Source of the DNA: Vanessa cardui
Lineage: Eukaryota; Arthropoda; Insecta; Lepidoptera; Nymphalidae
Assembly (NCBI RefSeq): GCF_905220365.1
Contig: NC_061129.1
Coordinates: forward strand, 1,860,803-1,924,802
DNA length: 64,000 bases
Direction of reading: 5' to 3'
Below are positions 13,201-23,469 of the stretch, in pieces. The notes under the pieces are model-generated. The model did no database searches. It was not told where the DNA came from and saw only the letters and a program-made list of their open reading frames with translations. Every line of letters starts with the position of its first letter. Position 1 is the first letter of the stretch. A program made the position numbers and the translations under genes.

Positions 13201-16200
13201 CGTTGGATGTATTTCTATATGAACACGATAGGCAGTATTTTTGTATTCGATATAGATGTATTTTTTTAGTGTCAAAAATGTACTGTCTGTTCGGAAAACC
13301 AAACAGACCTATGATCTGGTGAATAGAACTGAGAAATGAGGTCAAAGCTAAGGGCACATTATTTTAGGAATAATTGTCCTTAAAAGATTTCCATGACATT
13401 GCACTAACAACAGTCCATTAATTTATTAAAACGTAGAATATTCTTGAAAAAAAAGAATCATAATACATACGAATTTTAAGCAATAAAATCGATGGATCTC
13501 ATGAAACAGTGATGATCATTATGGACTTTAAAAATACACAAACAAAAAGTTTAAAAACACGTCGAATGAACGCGTTGATGTTAAATTTACACACGTGTAA
13601 GCTCGCGAGTCCGACGCCAGCTGGCAAGCTCGTGCCGTTTTACACTGGATTATTTTGGAAAAATCCGAGCTTATATATGAAAGGCATTCTGCGTCAATCG
13701 CTTCGTTTATTTTCAATACGTAGGATAATAAACGATCAAAATAAAATTAAATAAATAGTTGGATACCTACAACCGTTTTATTCCATTTCGTTAGGACTTA
13801 AGGTTAGGCTAAAATTATCATGCAAAAATATTTTGGAACTGTTTTTGTTATTCGTTGAATACCAAAAAAGATAAAGCTTTTCCTGACGTTAATAGCCATT
13901 TAGTCGAGTTTAATTATATTGTTGAAGTATTTTACGTTAATATAATGGAATAATGTTTCTTATTTCTAAATATATCGAGCATCAATACAAATTTGTTATC
14001 TATTACTTAAATTTTAGAACTGATATTAATAAATTTTAAAAATTGCTAAAACATTTTGTGGTCAACCACTCGTAAACTTAGATTTACACGAGAGTAAAAA
14101 AGAATACATAAATATATCGATAAAATAGCATTAAGTATTTCACTAGTGATGGGAGGATTATTTTTTGGCCTAGAGCATCGAAAATACTATTAAACGTGGA
14201 AATGCTGCTAGCGTTCTTGCCTCGGTTCTATGCGGTTATGATTTGTGCCGTAACCATTTATTCTCATTGGTTATATACAAAGTACTGAAGTCCTTTATAT
14301 AATTTATTATTGTGTAAATTAATGTTTAGTAGCCATTATTCCTTAATTTGAATATCATTAAAAAATTGCAACGTTAATATATGCATATTTATTTCATCAA
14401 TAGTATAACAACTCCAGTGGTGTCAGGAGGGCTGGTTCGTTTTTGCCCAGAGAATCGAAATTGCGATTCAACGGGGAAATGCTGCTAGCATTCTTGCCAC
14501 CATTTTACGCGATCAAGATTTATACAGTAACCAGTTTTAGTTCATAGTTGTATAAATTTAAGCATTTAATGTTATTCATTCTTATGTTAATAAATTATAT
14601 TTAGTCAGACTTTAAATTTTTACATAATAATAGACTACGTATAGGATAAATAGAAGTTAAAATAAAAGCATCAAAGTTCTTAGACATCCGGTCGCTCGAA
14701 ATTGACTTCATAAAGTTCAGTACATTTTCATCCGTCTTCAGAATAAAACGAATGACTGTTCTTTTTAAGTTTCTTGACCTATGTTTATTAACTTGCTAAG
14801 ATTAATAGCAAAACATTTATGTAATACATTTCGATTTCTGAAACGATTCCAGTGTTACTAAAAAAACTATAAAACTCTAGAAATTAAGCTAAATTTCAAT
14901 GTGGCAGTTTCCAGAATAATGAAGAAAGAAATAATTTAAAACAATAAAATAAATAACCATACTGTACCTGACTTCAGCATGTTTAATTTCATTCAAACCA
15001 GCTCATCTATTATTTTTTTTATGTTATACGAGTAAAGAACAGTCTGTACATTGCCCACTGCTGACGTAAAGCCTCCTTTTCCATTGAGGAGAGGGTTTGG
15101 AACATATTCCGGAACGCTGTTCCAATGCGGGTTGGTTGGCACACGTGGGAGAATTTCCTCACGATGTTTTCCTTCACCACCCAGCACAAGATGAATTATT
15201 AACACAAATTAAGCACATATATATATATAGCGGTGCTTGCCTGGGTTTGAACCCTCAATCATCGGTTAAGATGCACGCGTTCTAACCTCTGGGCTATCTC
15301 AGCTCATTTATAGTCATCACTTTGAAATGTTGAAATGAAACAAAGATTAACACTCAACAGAATAAACATTATTATACATCAATATTTGCTCTATGAAGGG
15401 AAATAGAGTACTCTGTAGAGTAGAATTTATTCCCGGTATCAAGTTTATAATAGCGCTGGTTTAATGTTCACTAACTACGTTTAGGTTATACAATAGTAAA
15501 CTGCGCTCCGTATAGCGGATTTAATTACAATTAGTTTAATAGTGCTTCCAGTAAACACGTAGTTCCTTGATGCTTTGGAAACGGTAAGAGCTACATATAT
15601 ATACTTACTATGTAGCATAATAATGTAATGTGTTTTTTTATATAATGTTTTGTTATTTACTAAATTCTTTTTTCAAAATTAATTACTAAGTAAATTGTGA
15701 TTGAGACTGGACGCTCAGTAGATTTTTAATCAAAGGAAACCGTTTATTAAATAGAGAGTAAGATAAATAAAAACATAGTTAGGTAAATATTTTATTATAA
15801 GTATATAGTGTCACGCACACAAATATTTGTTTAATATATTGAATATTGTTTATATATATGTCAATCAGTAAGATTTCGAATTTCTTTAGATTACAATCTG
15901 ACGAGAAATATTGTAAACTCTCGAAATTTTGTGAACTGTGAAATATGATTGCAATTAAACTATTATATTTATTATTATTATTTTTCTCTTTATTTCTATA
16001 ATCTGTCTCGACAGATTGTAATCTTACGAATTTTGTAATCTTACGGTGACATATATACCAATAATCTTAGCTTTCCATATACAAAGTGCTTTATAAAATT
16101 TTCAGTTTACAGTTCGCTAGTAAATAAAAGCAGGTTTATGTAGATTTTTATCGCGAATTATAATTCTTATCAGAATGCATTTGTCGATATGACGTTTGTA

Positions 16201-16923
16201 TGACGATATGACTATTAATCTAATAAACGATTTTTAATCTGTTTTTTTGTTTTTTAATGGAATTTTTAAACAAATTGGATGTCAATTTATTTAATTTACG
16301 ATCATACATACATTACATGTTATTTTTAGTCAAAGAAATCGCGCTCATAAAAATAAATCGAGGATAATTTAACTGTACTTATATAATGTTTGCGATATGT
16401 GTTTATGTTTATTAGATAAAAAAAAATTCTAGAATGTTTTTTTTAAATAGTTAGGAAAACTGTATTTTGTGCACAAATGTGATAATAAGGCTTTTTTTTA
16501 ATATTACGTATTTCTCTGTCAAGCTTTATTAAAGTACGGTACGAAAAAAAAATCATGAAAAAACTCAAGATATAATAACAAATAACGTTTAACCTTTTAT
16601 AAGTTTCGAATGTCTAGATGATTCGTAACTCGAGCTGTGAGCCATTTGTTTAAAATCGATAACGTATGCAGGTATTTATTTCAAGGAACTGGCAACTTTC
16701 ATAAAAGAACACAAGCTTCAGCTTAACCTTAGATAATATGGGGACTCTATTATTATCGTACCAGTGACGTAACGTTATACAATCCAACTGAAAAATATTC
16801 CCTCCCTGTTTCAGCCACACATAATACATATTAAATAGCAACTCATTTTTTATTCAATATAACGTCAGTCATAGTATTTATTAAAGACAAGTTTAAGTTA
16901 TAAAACGTATAATCACTTACCAT
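4194..16923 (-). CDS. AK1: Adenylate kinase isoenzyme 1 (AK1)
   Basis: Catalyses ATP + AMP = 2 ADP in the cytosol. Exons, 5' to 3': distal first exon ending at 16921 (ATG only), proximal first exon 7353-7457, then 5837-6026, 5329-5477, 4634-4804 and 4194-4265. Phases 0/1/0/0 join exactly. From the distal ATG the product is 194 residues, the usual AK1 length, starting MAPIDTNKTPIVW. From the proximal exon it is 228 residues with an extra Cys-rich leader. All core motifs are present: P-loop GGPGSGKGTQC, AMP-site HLSTGDLLR, MERGELVP, DGYPRE, lid RLLGRAASSGRADDN and C-terminal INAEDSVDAIF. The gene is tail-to-tail with achi and downstream of the two-domain homologue on the same strand. The family and core exons are certain; the choice of first exon is inference. 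Confidence 0.92.
4446..4540 (+). repeat. Degraded SINE 3' fragment
   Basis: Retains 'GGTGGAATATGTTCCA' and 'AGGAGGCCTTAG', diagnostic pieces of the SINE family seen complete at 49.2 kb. It lies in the last intron of AK1. Confidence 0.5.
4634..4804 (-). CDS. AK1: AK1 exon: lid domain
   Basis: The acceptor is ATGTTGCAG and the donor is AAAAGG|GTAAGG; 57 codons. It encodes the YFEASSETLTKRLLGRA strand and helix, then SSGRADDNEETIKLRLKTF. The R-x-DD lid residues and following arginines are all present. GC content is clearly above that of the flanks. Confidence 0.92.
5329..5477 (-). CDS. AK1: AK1 exon: NMP domain and GYPR motif
   Basis: The acceptor is ATGTTTCCAG and the donor is ACT|GTAAGT. It encodes ELVPNDLVLDLLKEAM and GFLIDGYPREKSQG; the DGYPR arginine contacts phosphate in this family. 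Phase 1 in, phase 0 out. Confidence 0.92.
5837..6026 (-). CDS. AK1: AK1 exon: P-loop and AMP-binding region
   Basis: The acceptor is TTCTCTCCAG and the donor is AGAG|GTAAGG, phase 0 in and phase 1 out. It carries VWILGGPGSGKGTQCEK (Walker A), YGFTHLSTGDLLRAEV (AMP-binding Thr, Gly and Arg) and SAIMERG. Confidence 0.93.
6645..6893 (+). repeat. Dispersed repeat, GGACGAGCATATGGGCCA family
   Basis: Begins after a T-run with AGGTTGGTGGACGAGCATAT and ends CAAAGCCCTACCACCAAGT. It is closely matched by 58947-59239, and partly by 37055-37215 and 43355-43570. It has no coding capacity. The class is uncertain; a SINE or short non-autonomous element is likely. It sits in the AK1 intron between the proximal leader exon and the P-loop exon. 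Confidence 0.65.
7060..7190 (-). repeat. LINE 3' tail fragment (ACCACCGGTTCGGAA family)
   Basis: Contains ACCACCGGTTCGGAAAGTAG and a following CGAGAAGAGCCG, matching 48181-48330 in the same orientation and 30815-30960 in the opposite one. This is a typical 5'-truncated LINE end. Confidence 0.5.
7353..7457 (-). CDS. AK1: Proximal alternative first exon of AK1 (35-residue leader)
   Basis: ATG at 7455-7457, 35 codons, donor CGCACG|GTATGG in phase 0. It encodes a Cys-rich leader: MEDKTCFPCEQENIEKIP, then PCPLQCRSPKCKAYQRT. The cysteines (CFPC, CPLQC, PKC) resemble a small metal-binding or acylated tail, but I recognise no domain. It joins in frame to APIDTNK at 6026. This points to a second promoter and an isoform with a different N-terminus. 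Confidence 0.65.
8604..8678 (+). repeat. SINE 3' fragment
   Basis: Matches the SINE 3' end (AAAGGGAGACGAGGTCTTAA, then GTGGGAAATTTACTG) and ends in the family's GTTGTTGTT tail. Confidence 0.6.
9683..9800. repeat. Short element with 18-bp perfect terminal inverted repeats
   Basis: Left arm 9683-9700 (ATTTATTCATTTCGGGAT) and its exact reverse complement at 9783-9800 enclose 82 bases. It resembles a miniature inverted-repeat element; the family is not identified. Confidence 0.55.
12536..12760 (+). repeat. Dispersed repeat, CGGCTTCGCACGGGTGCAAT family
   Basis: Starts CCAGCGACGCACCCCGACTT and ends near AAACCGCATCAAAATCCGTT. Related copies are at 28936-29480, 33562-35210 (interrupted) and 50905-51226 (inverted). 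No coding frame. Class unassigned; a non-autonomous DNA or Helitron-like element is possible. Confidence 0.55.
15038..15305 (-). repeat. tRNA-derived SINE
   Basis: Read on the minus strand it has a tRNA-like head with a B-box-like GGTTCAAACC and the shared body GGAAAACATCGTGAGGAAAT. Its 3' end reads GTGGGCAATGTACAGACTGTT. It is diverged from the 49.2 kb copy, so probably older. Confidence 0.7.
16921..16923 (-). CDS. AK1: Distal first coding exon of AK1: ATG immediately before the donor
   Basis: On the minus strand AAAAAATG is followed directly by GTAAGTGATT, a strong splice donor. The ATG therefore ends the exon in phase 0. The exon at 6026 is entered in phase 0 with APIDTNK, so splicing gives MAPIDTNK and a normal 194-residue AK1. 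A CpG-rich promoter-like block lies just upstream. RNA evidence is needed to confirm it. Confidence 0.6.
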
Positions 16924-17095
16924 TTTTTAAAATATATCGCGATCTCAGTTCCGAAATAAAATGTCACTACGTCCGCTTGCCGCGAGCTCTGCGGGGCAAC
17001 TGCGGTTTGATTGGAGCGGTCAAGGCCATGGAAACTGTGCCAAAGATCCACCTGACAGCGCGGGAAAGCTTCAGGCGAAATGGCGGGAAGTGTGA
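16924..17095 (-). promoter_or_regulatory. CpG-rich candidate promoter/5' UTR of AK1 with E2F-like and CCAAT sites
   Basis: A GC- and CpG-rich block in otherwise AT-rich DNA, directly upstream of the ATG/donor at 16921. Read on the minus strand it holds TTTCCCGCGC (17058-17067) and TTCCCGCC (17082-17089), both close to the E2F/DP consensus. The second is followed by CATTT, giving a YY1-like GCCATTT. CCAAT lies at 17010-17014. No TATA box is evident. Promoter identity is inferred from composition, motifs and position. Confidence 0.5.
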
Positions 17096-17590
17096 CACCT
17101 ACTAGATTACAGATTCGTTACATAGTCATATCGATATACATAGATAAAAAAATAATCATTATAATTTTATCATTATATTTATTTATATTTTAAGATATAT
17201 TATTGTTTTCCGATTATTTTATTGTTTTTTTTTTATATCAAAATACTGATACTTTAACAAAAATATGACAAATAATTTTACTTATATTTTTAAAATGTAA
17301 TTACGTAAAGGTCATATTTTATTCAGGCCAATTGGCAGTGATTTGGTATGCAGCTAAAAGGTATCAGAGATGGCTCTTTGATTGTTTTCTCATAATATAA
17401 TTTGTTTAAGCCTAATATGTATGAATTTCATTTTAATATGTGCAAAATAATTGTCCCCGTATTTTATAATTGGAAGATAGATTTAAATATTAGTTTGCTC
17501 TACTCAGATGAGATGTTACGATGTTCATAATTAATGTAGACACTTTGATAATCCTTCCTATATGATTTGTTATATAGGAAGTATATATAG

Positions 17591-17866
17591 AGCTGAGATG
17601 TCCCAGTAGTAAGAACGCGTGCATCTTAACCGATGATCGCAGGTTCAAGCCCTTAACTGTGTTTAATTTGTGTTAATAATTCATCTCGTTCTCAGCGGTA
17701 AAGGAAAACATCGTGAGGAAACCTGCATGTGTCTAATATCATCAAAATTCTGCCACGTGTGCATTCCACCAACCCGCATTGGAAAAGCGTGGTGGAATAT
17801 GTTCCAAACCCTCTCCTTAATGGAAGAGGAGGCCTTATACCAGCAGTGGGCAATTAACAGGCTGTT
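17591..17866 (+). repeat. tRNA-derived SINE
   Basis: Head AGCTGAGATGTCCCAGTAGT, B-box-like GGTTCAAGCCC, body with AAAACATCGTGAGGAAACCT and end CAGTGGGCAATTAACAGGCT. Near full length, with several substitutions against the family consensus. Confidence 0.75.
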
Positions 17867-18534
17867 AGTTTATTTTTTTTAAGTTAAAAAATACATTTAT
17901 TATCAATACTATATATAGAATACTTCAAATACCATAACAAAAAGCCTTTTTTTCTATATGTCAAGATAATTAATACAGTTATCCGATAAGGTTAAAAGGC
18001 TTACGATCAATGATGATTAAGTTTATTGATTCTTCGTTCGTTGAATGGTACCTGGTACAGTTTATCGGCATTGTTGACGCTATAATGGCTGATGGTAGCA
18101 AGTGTACTATACTTACCAACTATTGTTTCGATTGGTATCATTTTTATGATTTGTGTTATTAAAAGCTACATTATTTCCAGACTCATCTATAATAAATAAA
18201 TTTGCAACGCAATAATTGTTCTCAGATGAGACCTATTGATGTATATTCTTGAAGTATATCCCTTATTTCGCAGGATTCAAAATATCACGTTTAATTGAAA
18301 AGGAATTTAGTCTTCCCGTGATTGCGATCAGCGATACGACAGATCGTTGCGATACATTCAATGAAAGAAAATATATATTAATCAAATTAAAAAATATAAA
18401 GAAAATATACAGAAATATTAACTTCACCAAATATTGTAGAAGTGACAACGTCCCGGAAAATCATACTCGATTTTGTTCTTTACACTATCTGTAAAGTCAT
18501 AAGTTTCATAATATAATAGCACTAGTGAATATGA

Positions 18535-18810
18535 TCTTTACACAAACGTAATAACTTATAATATCATATGACCTAATATTTTCGTCAATTTGACACGTCG
18601 ATTTATATTCGCTTTGTTTTCTCGGGTTGAACTGACGCGAGAATCTATAGCGACGAATAGCGTCGAATGGCGCGATAAGGAGCTATTTCTATTGGTTGTG
18701 TAAATCGGCAGTAATTGGTTTTATTGAATTTACCGATGCTACATCTAAGTTGTGCTGTACTATACCGTAGTACATTGCGTTAATCGCTACAAAATTTGCT
18801 ACGTCAAAAT
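18535..18810 (+). repeat. MITE-like dispersed element, copy 1
   Basis: Bases 18540-18720 are the reverse complement, with some divergence, of 60567-60735. A second block with ACCGATGCTACATCTAAGTT is shared in direct orientation with about 60800-60840. Non-coding; the exact ends are not resolved. Confidence 0.5.
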
Positions 18811-19495
18811 AAAATTTATTTCATGTCTAAAACAAATTTCGAAAATTCGCTGATCCGCCTGCGGACGATGCGTCGGGTGTGAACCGCCTTAGGGCTGCGT
18901 GTGAATAGAAACAAAACTGTAACGATAAAAAAGTGCGCATTTATTGAATTTTCCTAAACATATTACAAACTACAAATACTATGAATATCCACCTAAGTTT
19001 CATACATTTGCAATATGCTCGCGGTGTGACATCTTGTTCGATATTTAGATTTACAAAAATAAAAAAAAAAATTGCAAACTGCCAATCATTGAAGATGCAA
19101 AAAGTTGTTTTGTTTTAAATCGCGTAAAGAATATACATGATGTATTAATATTTCATTATCTGAACATAAAACGTTTTATTCACGAAATAAAAATAAATTA
19201 CATAATTTTATATATTTAGTAGTTGCAACACTTGTGACGTCACTCACTTTTTTTTAGTCTACATCAATTACATTCTAATAAACAGATATGTTATATCCAT
19301 ACTAAACAACAGAAAAAAGTGAGCCGCGCCGGGGACCGTTTATTTTAGTTTATTTTTACATTTCCTTAAAAGTAAAAAGGATAGCTTGATAAAACAATAA
19401 GTAAAAGGGATAACTAGATGTTTTAATTACGCAAAACGTATTACTACGTAATTATGATGTATTATAACGTATTACTATGTAAAACAACTAAAGGC

Positions 19496-19517
19496 AAACG
19501 TCCCAATTGGGACGTTT
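19496..19517. repeat. 22-bp perfect palindrome
   Basis: AAACGTCCCAA followed immediately by its exact reverse complement. No partner repeat or gene context explains it. Confidence 0.6.
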
Positions 19518-22500
19518 TCTAGTCTTCACTTTTTGCGCGTTAATAACATATCTATTTACTACAACATCATTGGTCTACATCTTAATTTCAATATTCAGTA
19601 GAAGGCACTTATATAACTTATCATGAGAATTGAAAAAAACATTACATTAAGCTCACTGAAAGTTATTTAATTGCAATTATATTTTTTCTGTAGAGAGCGT
19701 CCATAACCCTCGAGGTCTTAACAACTTCTACTTTTTTGATCCTTTGGTAAAAGTTAGCTCTATATAAATATTCAAACGCCCCAAGCGAACGGAAACGGAT
19801 ATTGTGACCACAAAATACATACACACGGCAGTGTTAATATATAGCTTACAAAGTATATATAAATTAAATTATATAAATATACAACGAGCTCGCCTCGGCT
19901 TCTCCCGCGTATCATAGATACATTTTGCATAATTGGCTCTCCATTTTACTTTGAGTTTGTGAACGCTCCCAATAAAAGTTACGTTATTATAAAAGGAACT
20001 TAACTTAATTTCTCATTATTTAGACACTTTTATACAAACACAAGATTAACATTGCTTTATATGAATAAAACTTTAATTACACATTTATAATCTTATAACA
20101 CATAAAAATAATATTACGACTACATAGTTTCTTGTCAGCGATTTCGATATAAACTTTTCCTTATTTTTAATAATAACATTAAAATATTATAACAAAATTT
20201 CTTTGCTTTCAATCCATCAACCTAATTTTCAACAATTTCAAAACAAATACGTACATTTTATTTTTAATTAAAACCTATATTTAATGGTTGAAATTTCATA
20301 ATTGCAAATTGTAATGGGCATCTACGTTAGAGATATAGAATAAGAGAGATAGAATATCTACCGTCTCTTTCAATTTTATAATAATAATTAAAACAATATA
20401 TTCCCTTCATTACTGACTTATATGTCACTAGACATGTTTACGGTACTGAGATTTTCGTCTAATTTATAGCCAATTGACCACAATTCTTTAAGACGAATGT
20501 GAGCGAGCGGGGAGCTGACAGTTGTTGAAAGCGTGTTCGTAAAATGCGTTCGTGTGCGGAAAAGATAAAAAATAATTTTATTTTAACAACAACTACTAGT
20601 ATTTTTTCAAAAATGCCGATTTTTGATCTTTGATTCTGCAAAATACGTTCTCATTCAACATTCAACCAGAAAACTTTTATGTTACGATTTTTTTGGCTTC
20701 TGTGGACATACTTTTGAAATAAGTATAAAATTGATTTCCGTTTTCTTTAAGGTTCTGACCTAAATCTATTGTGCTGCTGACGTTGCTATTTTCTGATCAA
20801 CTTCACACTATTCTATATATGACCATAATTGAATCAAATACTCTCAGAGGCAAACAGGAAAAGATAAAAACTTTTGTGTAACATCTGCGCGATCGTCTCA
20901 GCTCCTCAAGCATTCTTTACCTTTTCTATTAGTGTACATATAAGTCAATAGTTCTCTTGTATAAATATATTTAATAATTGAATCAATTTTCATAGCACGT
21001 AACGAAATAATCAGTGCCCTAGTGGCACTAATAAAAGGCACAAAATATGTATTATTTAACTTAATCATAAATTATAGGAACTGAATCAAATATTTAAGAT
21101 ATTTTTCGTACTTATTAATAGTGTAACGATATAACTGTTTGTTTTACAGCATTTATAGAATGACGTCTACAAGGCTTTGAATTTTAATTAAATGACGCAA
21201 TCATAATGACGAATGATCGTGGAACTGTAGTCTAATTTTGTGTTCTAATTCTTTATTTGAAATGTGTATAGCGTACCTAATGATAAAGTTTTATAGTCGA
21301 AGATATCACTAAACATATCAATTTTAATATGCTAGTGCTTTGAAGTATTAAAGAATTAAGATATGTCGTAGAAATGTCAGTGTCAAATTGATGAATACAG
21401 ATTATTTACGAAAAAAAAATGTTGAGCTGTATTATTATAGCATATGAAAATATTAGTTTAATTACTTAAAAATACTGATCAATAACTATATATTAATCCG
21501 ATGATTGATTTATCATTTTAAAGGTAGTTCTTGTTTATAATCAATATATGAACATTTTGCTTATTACTAAATATAAACGTGCCGGTTTGCGGACTGGGAT
21601 GTGCATTGTTTACTAATGACTAAATCTAAGACTAAGTTGGCCCCTGTTTTGTGTTATTCTACGTGAAAATTAATTATAAATAACCATAAATCTAAATTTC
21701 TACAAATTTAAAATGTTACTAATATTATGTACATATTGTATAATCTAAAATGGTCCTCATCAGCCGGTTTTGGTCTTAAATGTCTATTGACTGACATTAT
21801 AATTTTTTATAACTACAATATTATTTACCATAAACAACTGTGCGATTTTTTTTAATTTAACATTTGAACTTTTTTATATTAATTTGAGATTGTGCACGAT
21901 TTTTTTAGATTAACAATTTTAAAAATAATTTATTCCATATAATAGCTAAATATAAATTACTAATAAATATTAATTATAAACTTAATATCTATATGAATTT
22001 AAATTCGTCCAATTGTGTACTTATATATAATTTGAAATCAATTTAATTTTTTTTTATAAATTATTTACTAGTCTAGTATATTTAAAAGTGTATTTATATA
22101 TAATTCCATTAGAAGTTCTATCCTATTTTTATTGACAGTTGTGCAAAATGTTATTAACATTAAATTGATGGTCAAATATCAAAAGAACGTAAGGTCAGAA
22201 ATAAATTTATTAATAAATACTTATTTTTTACTTAGGTACCTTTTTGATTGCAGATTATTATTAAAATAAAATCAAATAAAATTCGCACGTGAATTTGGCC
22301 AAATAATAATCTGTGCCTTTGTGGCATGATATGATTGAAAATAATCTATCAGGAACTTCAATAATTATAATTGTTGTCATTTCTAATAATTTGTTTATAT
22401 TTATTCTACTTGTATTGTTATTCGATTATATGTTTCAAATATAGCTAGGATAGAAGTTTTTCAAATTGCAATAATTGATAGTTTGTATATATTAAGTTAG

Positions 22501-23349
22501 AGTTGAATTTTATAATAAAAATTATAATAACAAAATATTTAGTTGTCAGTTTAATTAATTTTAAACTTTAATTCAAAAGTTCCAGTTTCTTTTTCGTAAT
22601 GTTTTGAGATACAACTGTCATGATATATAAACATTTTTTTGTTTCATAAATAACGCAAAAGTTATTTATTCTGTAGCTCCTTTTTTACAATTACACTGTA
22701 ATATATTTTTACATGAAAATTGTTGTGTTCATTCAATGTAGATTAAAAAAAATAACCTTGTTAAGGCACTGACTTTGTTTTATATTCAAGTATAATTTTA
22801 ACATGTAACGATTTATTTTATCTGTGTTCATATATTAACAAGACACATCCGTTTTACACACCATACTCAAGTTAACCTTGCGTTGCTTACTTCGTTGTGG
22901 TAATTGGTAGACAAATATACGTTAAATATAACTAATTCGTATAAGTAAATTATTGTATTTTAATTTTATCAACTGTAAATAATTGTAACTCACACAAATA
23001 AAATGGAACTCTTCCATAAAATATATTTTTGCGTTCAATGATTCAGCGAGAGTGTCAGCTCTACTGAATGCGATCGCCGGCATACTCGACAGTGTAAACA
23101 CTCAATCACGTGGAAACCATACTTAGTACTTACTTCATAATGGTGACTTAATATAACTAATAGTAATGAATGCATTTATAACATTATAATTATAGAGTTA
23201 TATTATATTGTTAAATAATTAAGAATTAATTAAAGAACTATATTATCGAAAATACTTCAAACTCTTTCGGCACTTTAAAAATTTTTCGTCCAGAATAAGA
23301 CACGATACTTTTTTTTTTTTTAATTACGAGACGTTTATATGCAGTTAAT

Positions 23350-23469
23350 CTATATATGCGTGTTCATAGTGATTTCACCAGAACTCTGCTCGTAGAGTCT
23401 CCTCACTTGGTCCTGAGTCATTTGAGAGACCGTGGGTATCTTGGAAATGTTGTTGATCATCGGCTTTAC
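23350..23469 (-). CDS. Two-domain AK-like: terminal exon
   Basis: The acceptor is ACTGTTTCCAG; 39 codons and TAG. It encodes VKPMINNISKIPTVSQMTQD and ends ITMNTHI. A run of A's with an ATTAAA (minus strand, 23319-23324) follows closely. Confidence 0.82.
   Translation of the reverse strand, partial: VKPMINNISKIPTVSQMTQDQVRRLYEQSSGEITMNTHI

Larger units (their letters stand above)
7458..16920. other. AK1 intron 1 / upstream region, repeats only
   Basis: AT-rich, with no convincing exon. It contains SINE fragments (8604-8678, 15038-15305), an 18-bp perfect inverted repeat at 9683-9800 and a CTTGCCACC-type repeat in three places (about 9177-9300, 14157-14330, 14438-14600). A CGGCTTCGCACGGGTGCAT-family copy starts at 12536. 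A small CpG-rich patch at 13560-13640 has no recognisable frame. Confidence 0.6.
17100..23349. other. AT-rich intergenic region between AK1 and the two-domain kinase
   Basis: Apart from the SINE at 17.6 kb and the element at 18.54 kb I see no gene. A 22-bp perfect palindrome lies at 19496-19517. The part nearest 23350 should include the 3' UTR of the two-domain kinase. Short open frames such as 18249-18494 have no recognisable motif. Confidence 0.55.

Noticed and set aside
15230..15305. tRNA-like heads with GGTTCAAACCC in several repeats (15.3, 17.6, 25.7, 31.6, 39.0, 49.2 kb)
   Set aside because: Each is followed by the same 200-base body and a GTT tail and fails to form a full cloverleaf, so they are SINE heads, not tRNA genes.
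18249..18494. 81-codon frame in intergenic DNA
   Set aside because: Lys/Ile/Asn-rich as expected of chance frames in AT-rich DNA; no splice or promoter context.
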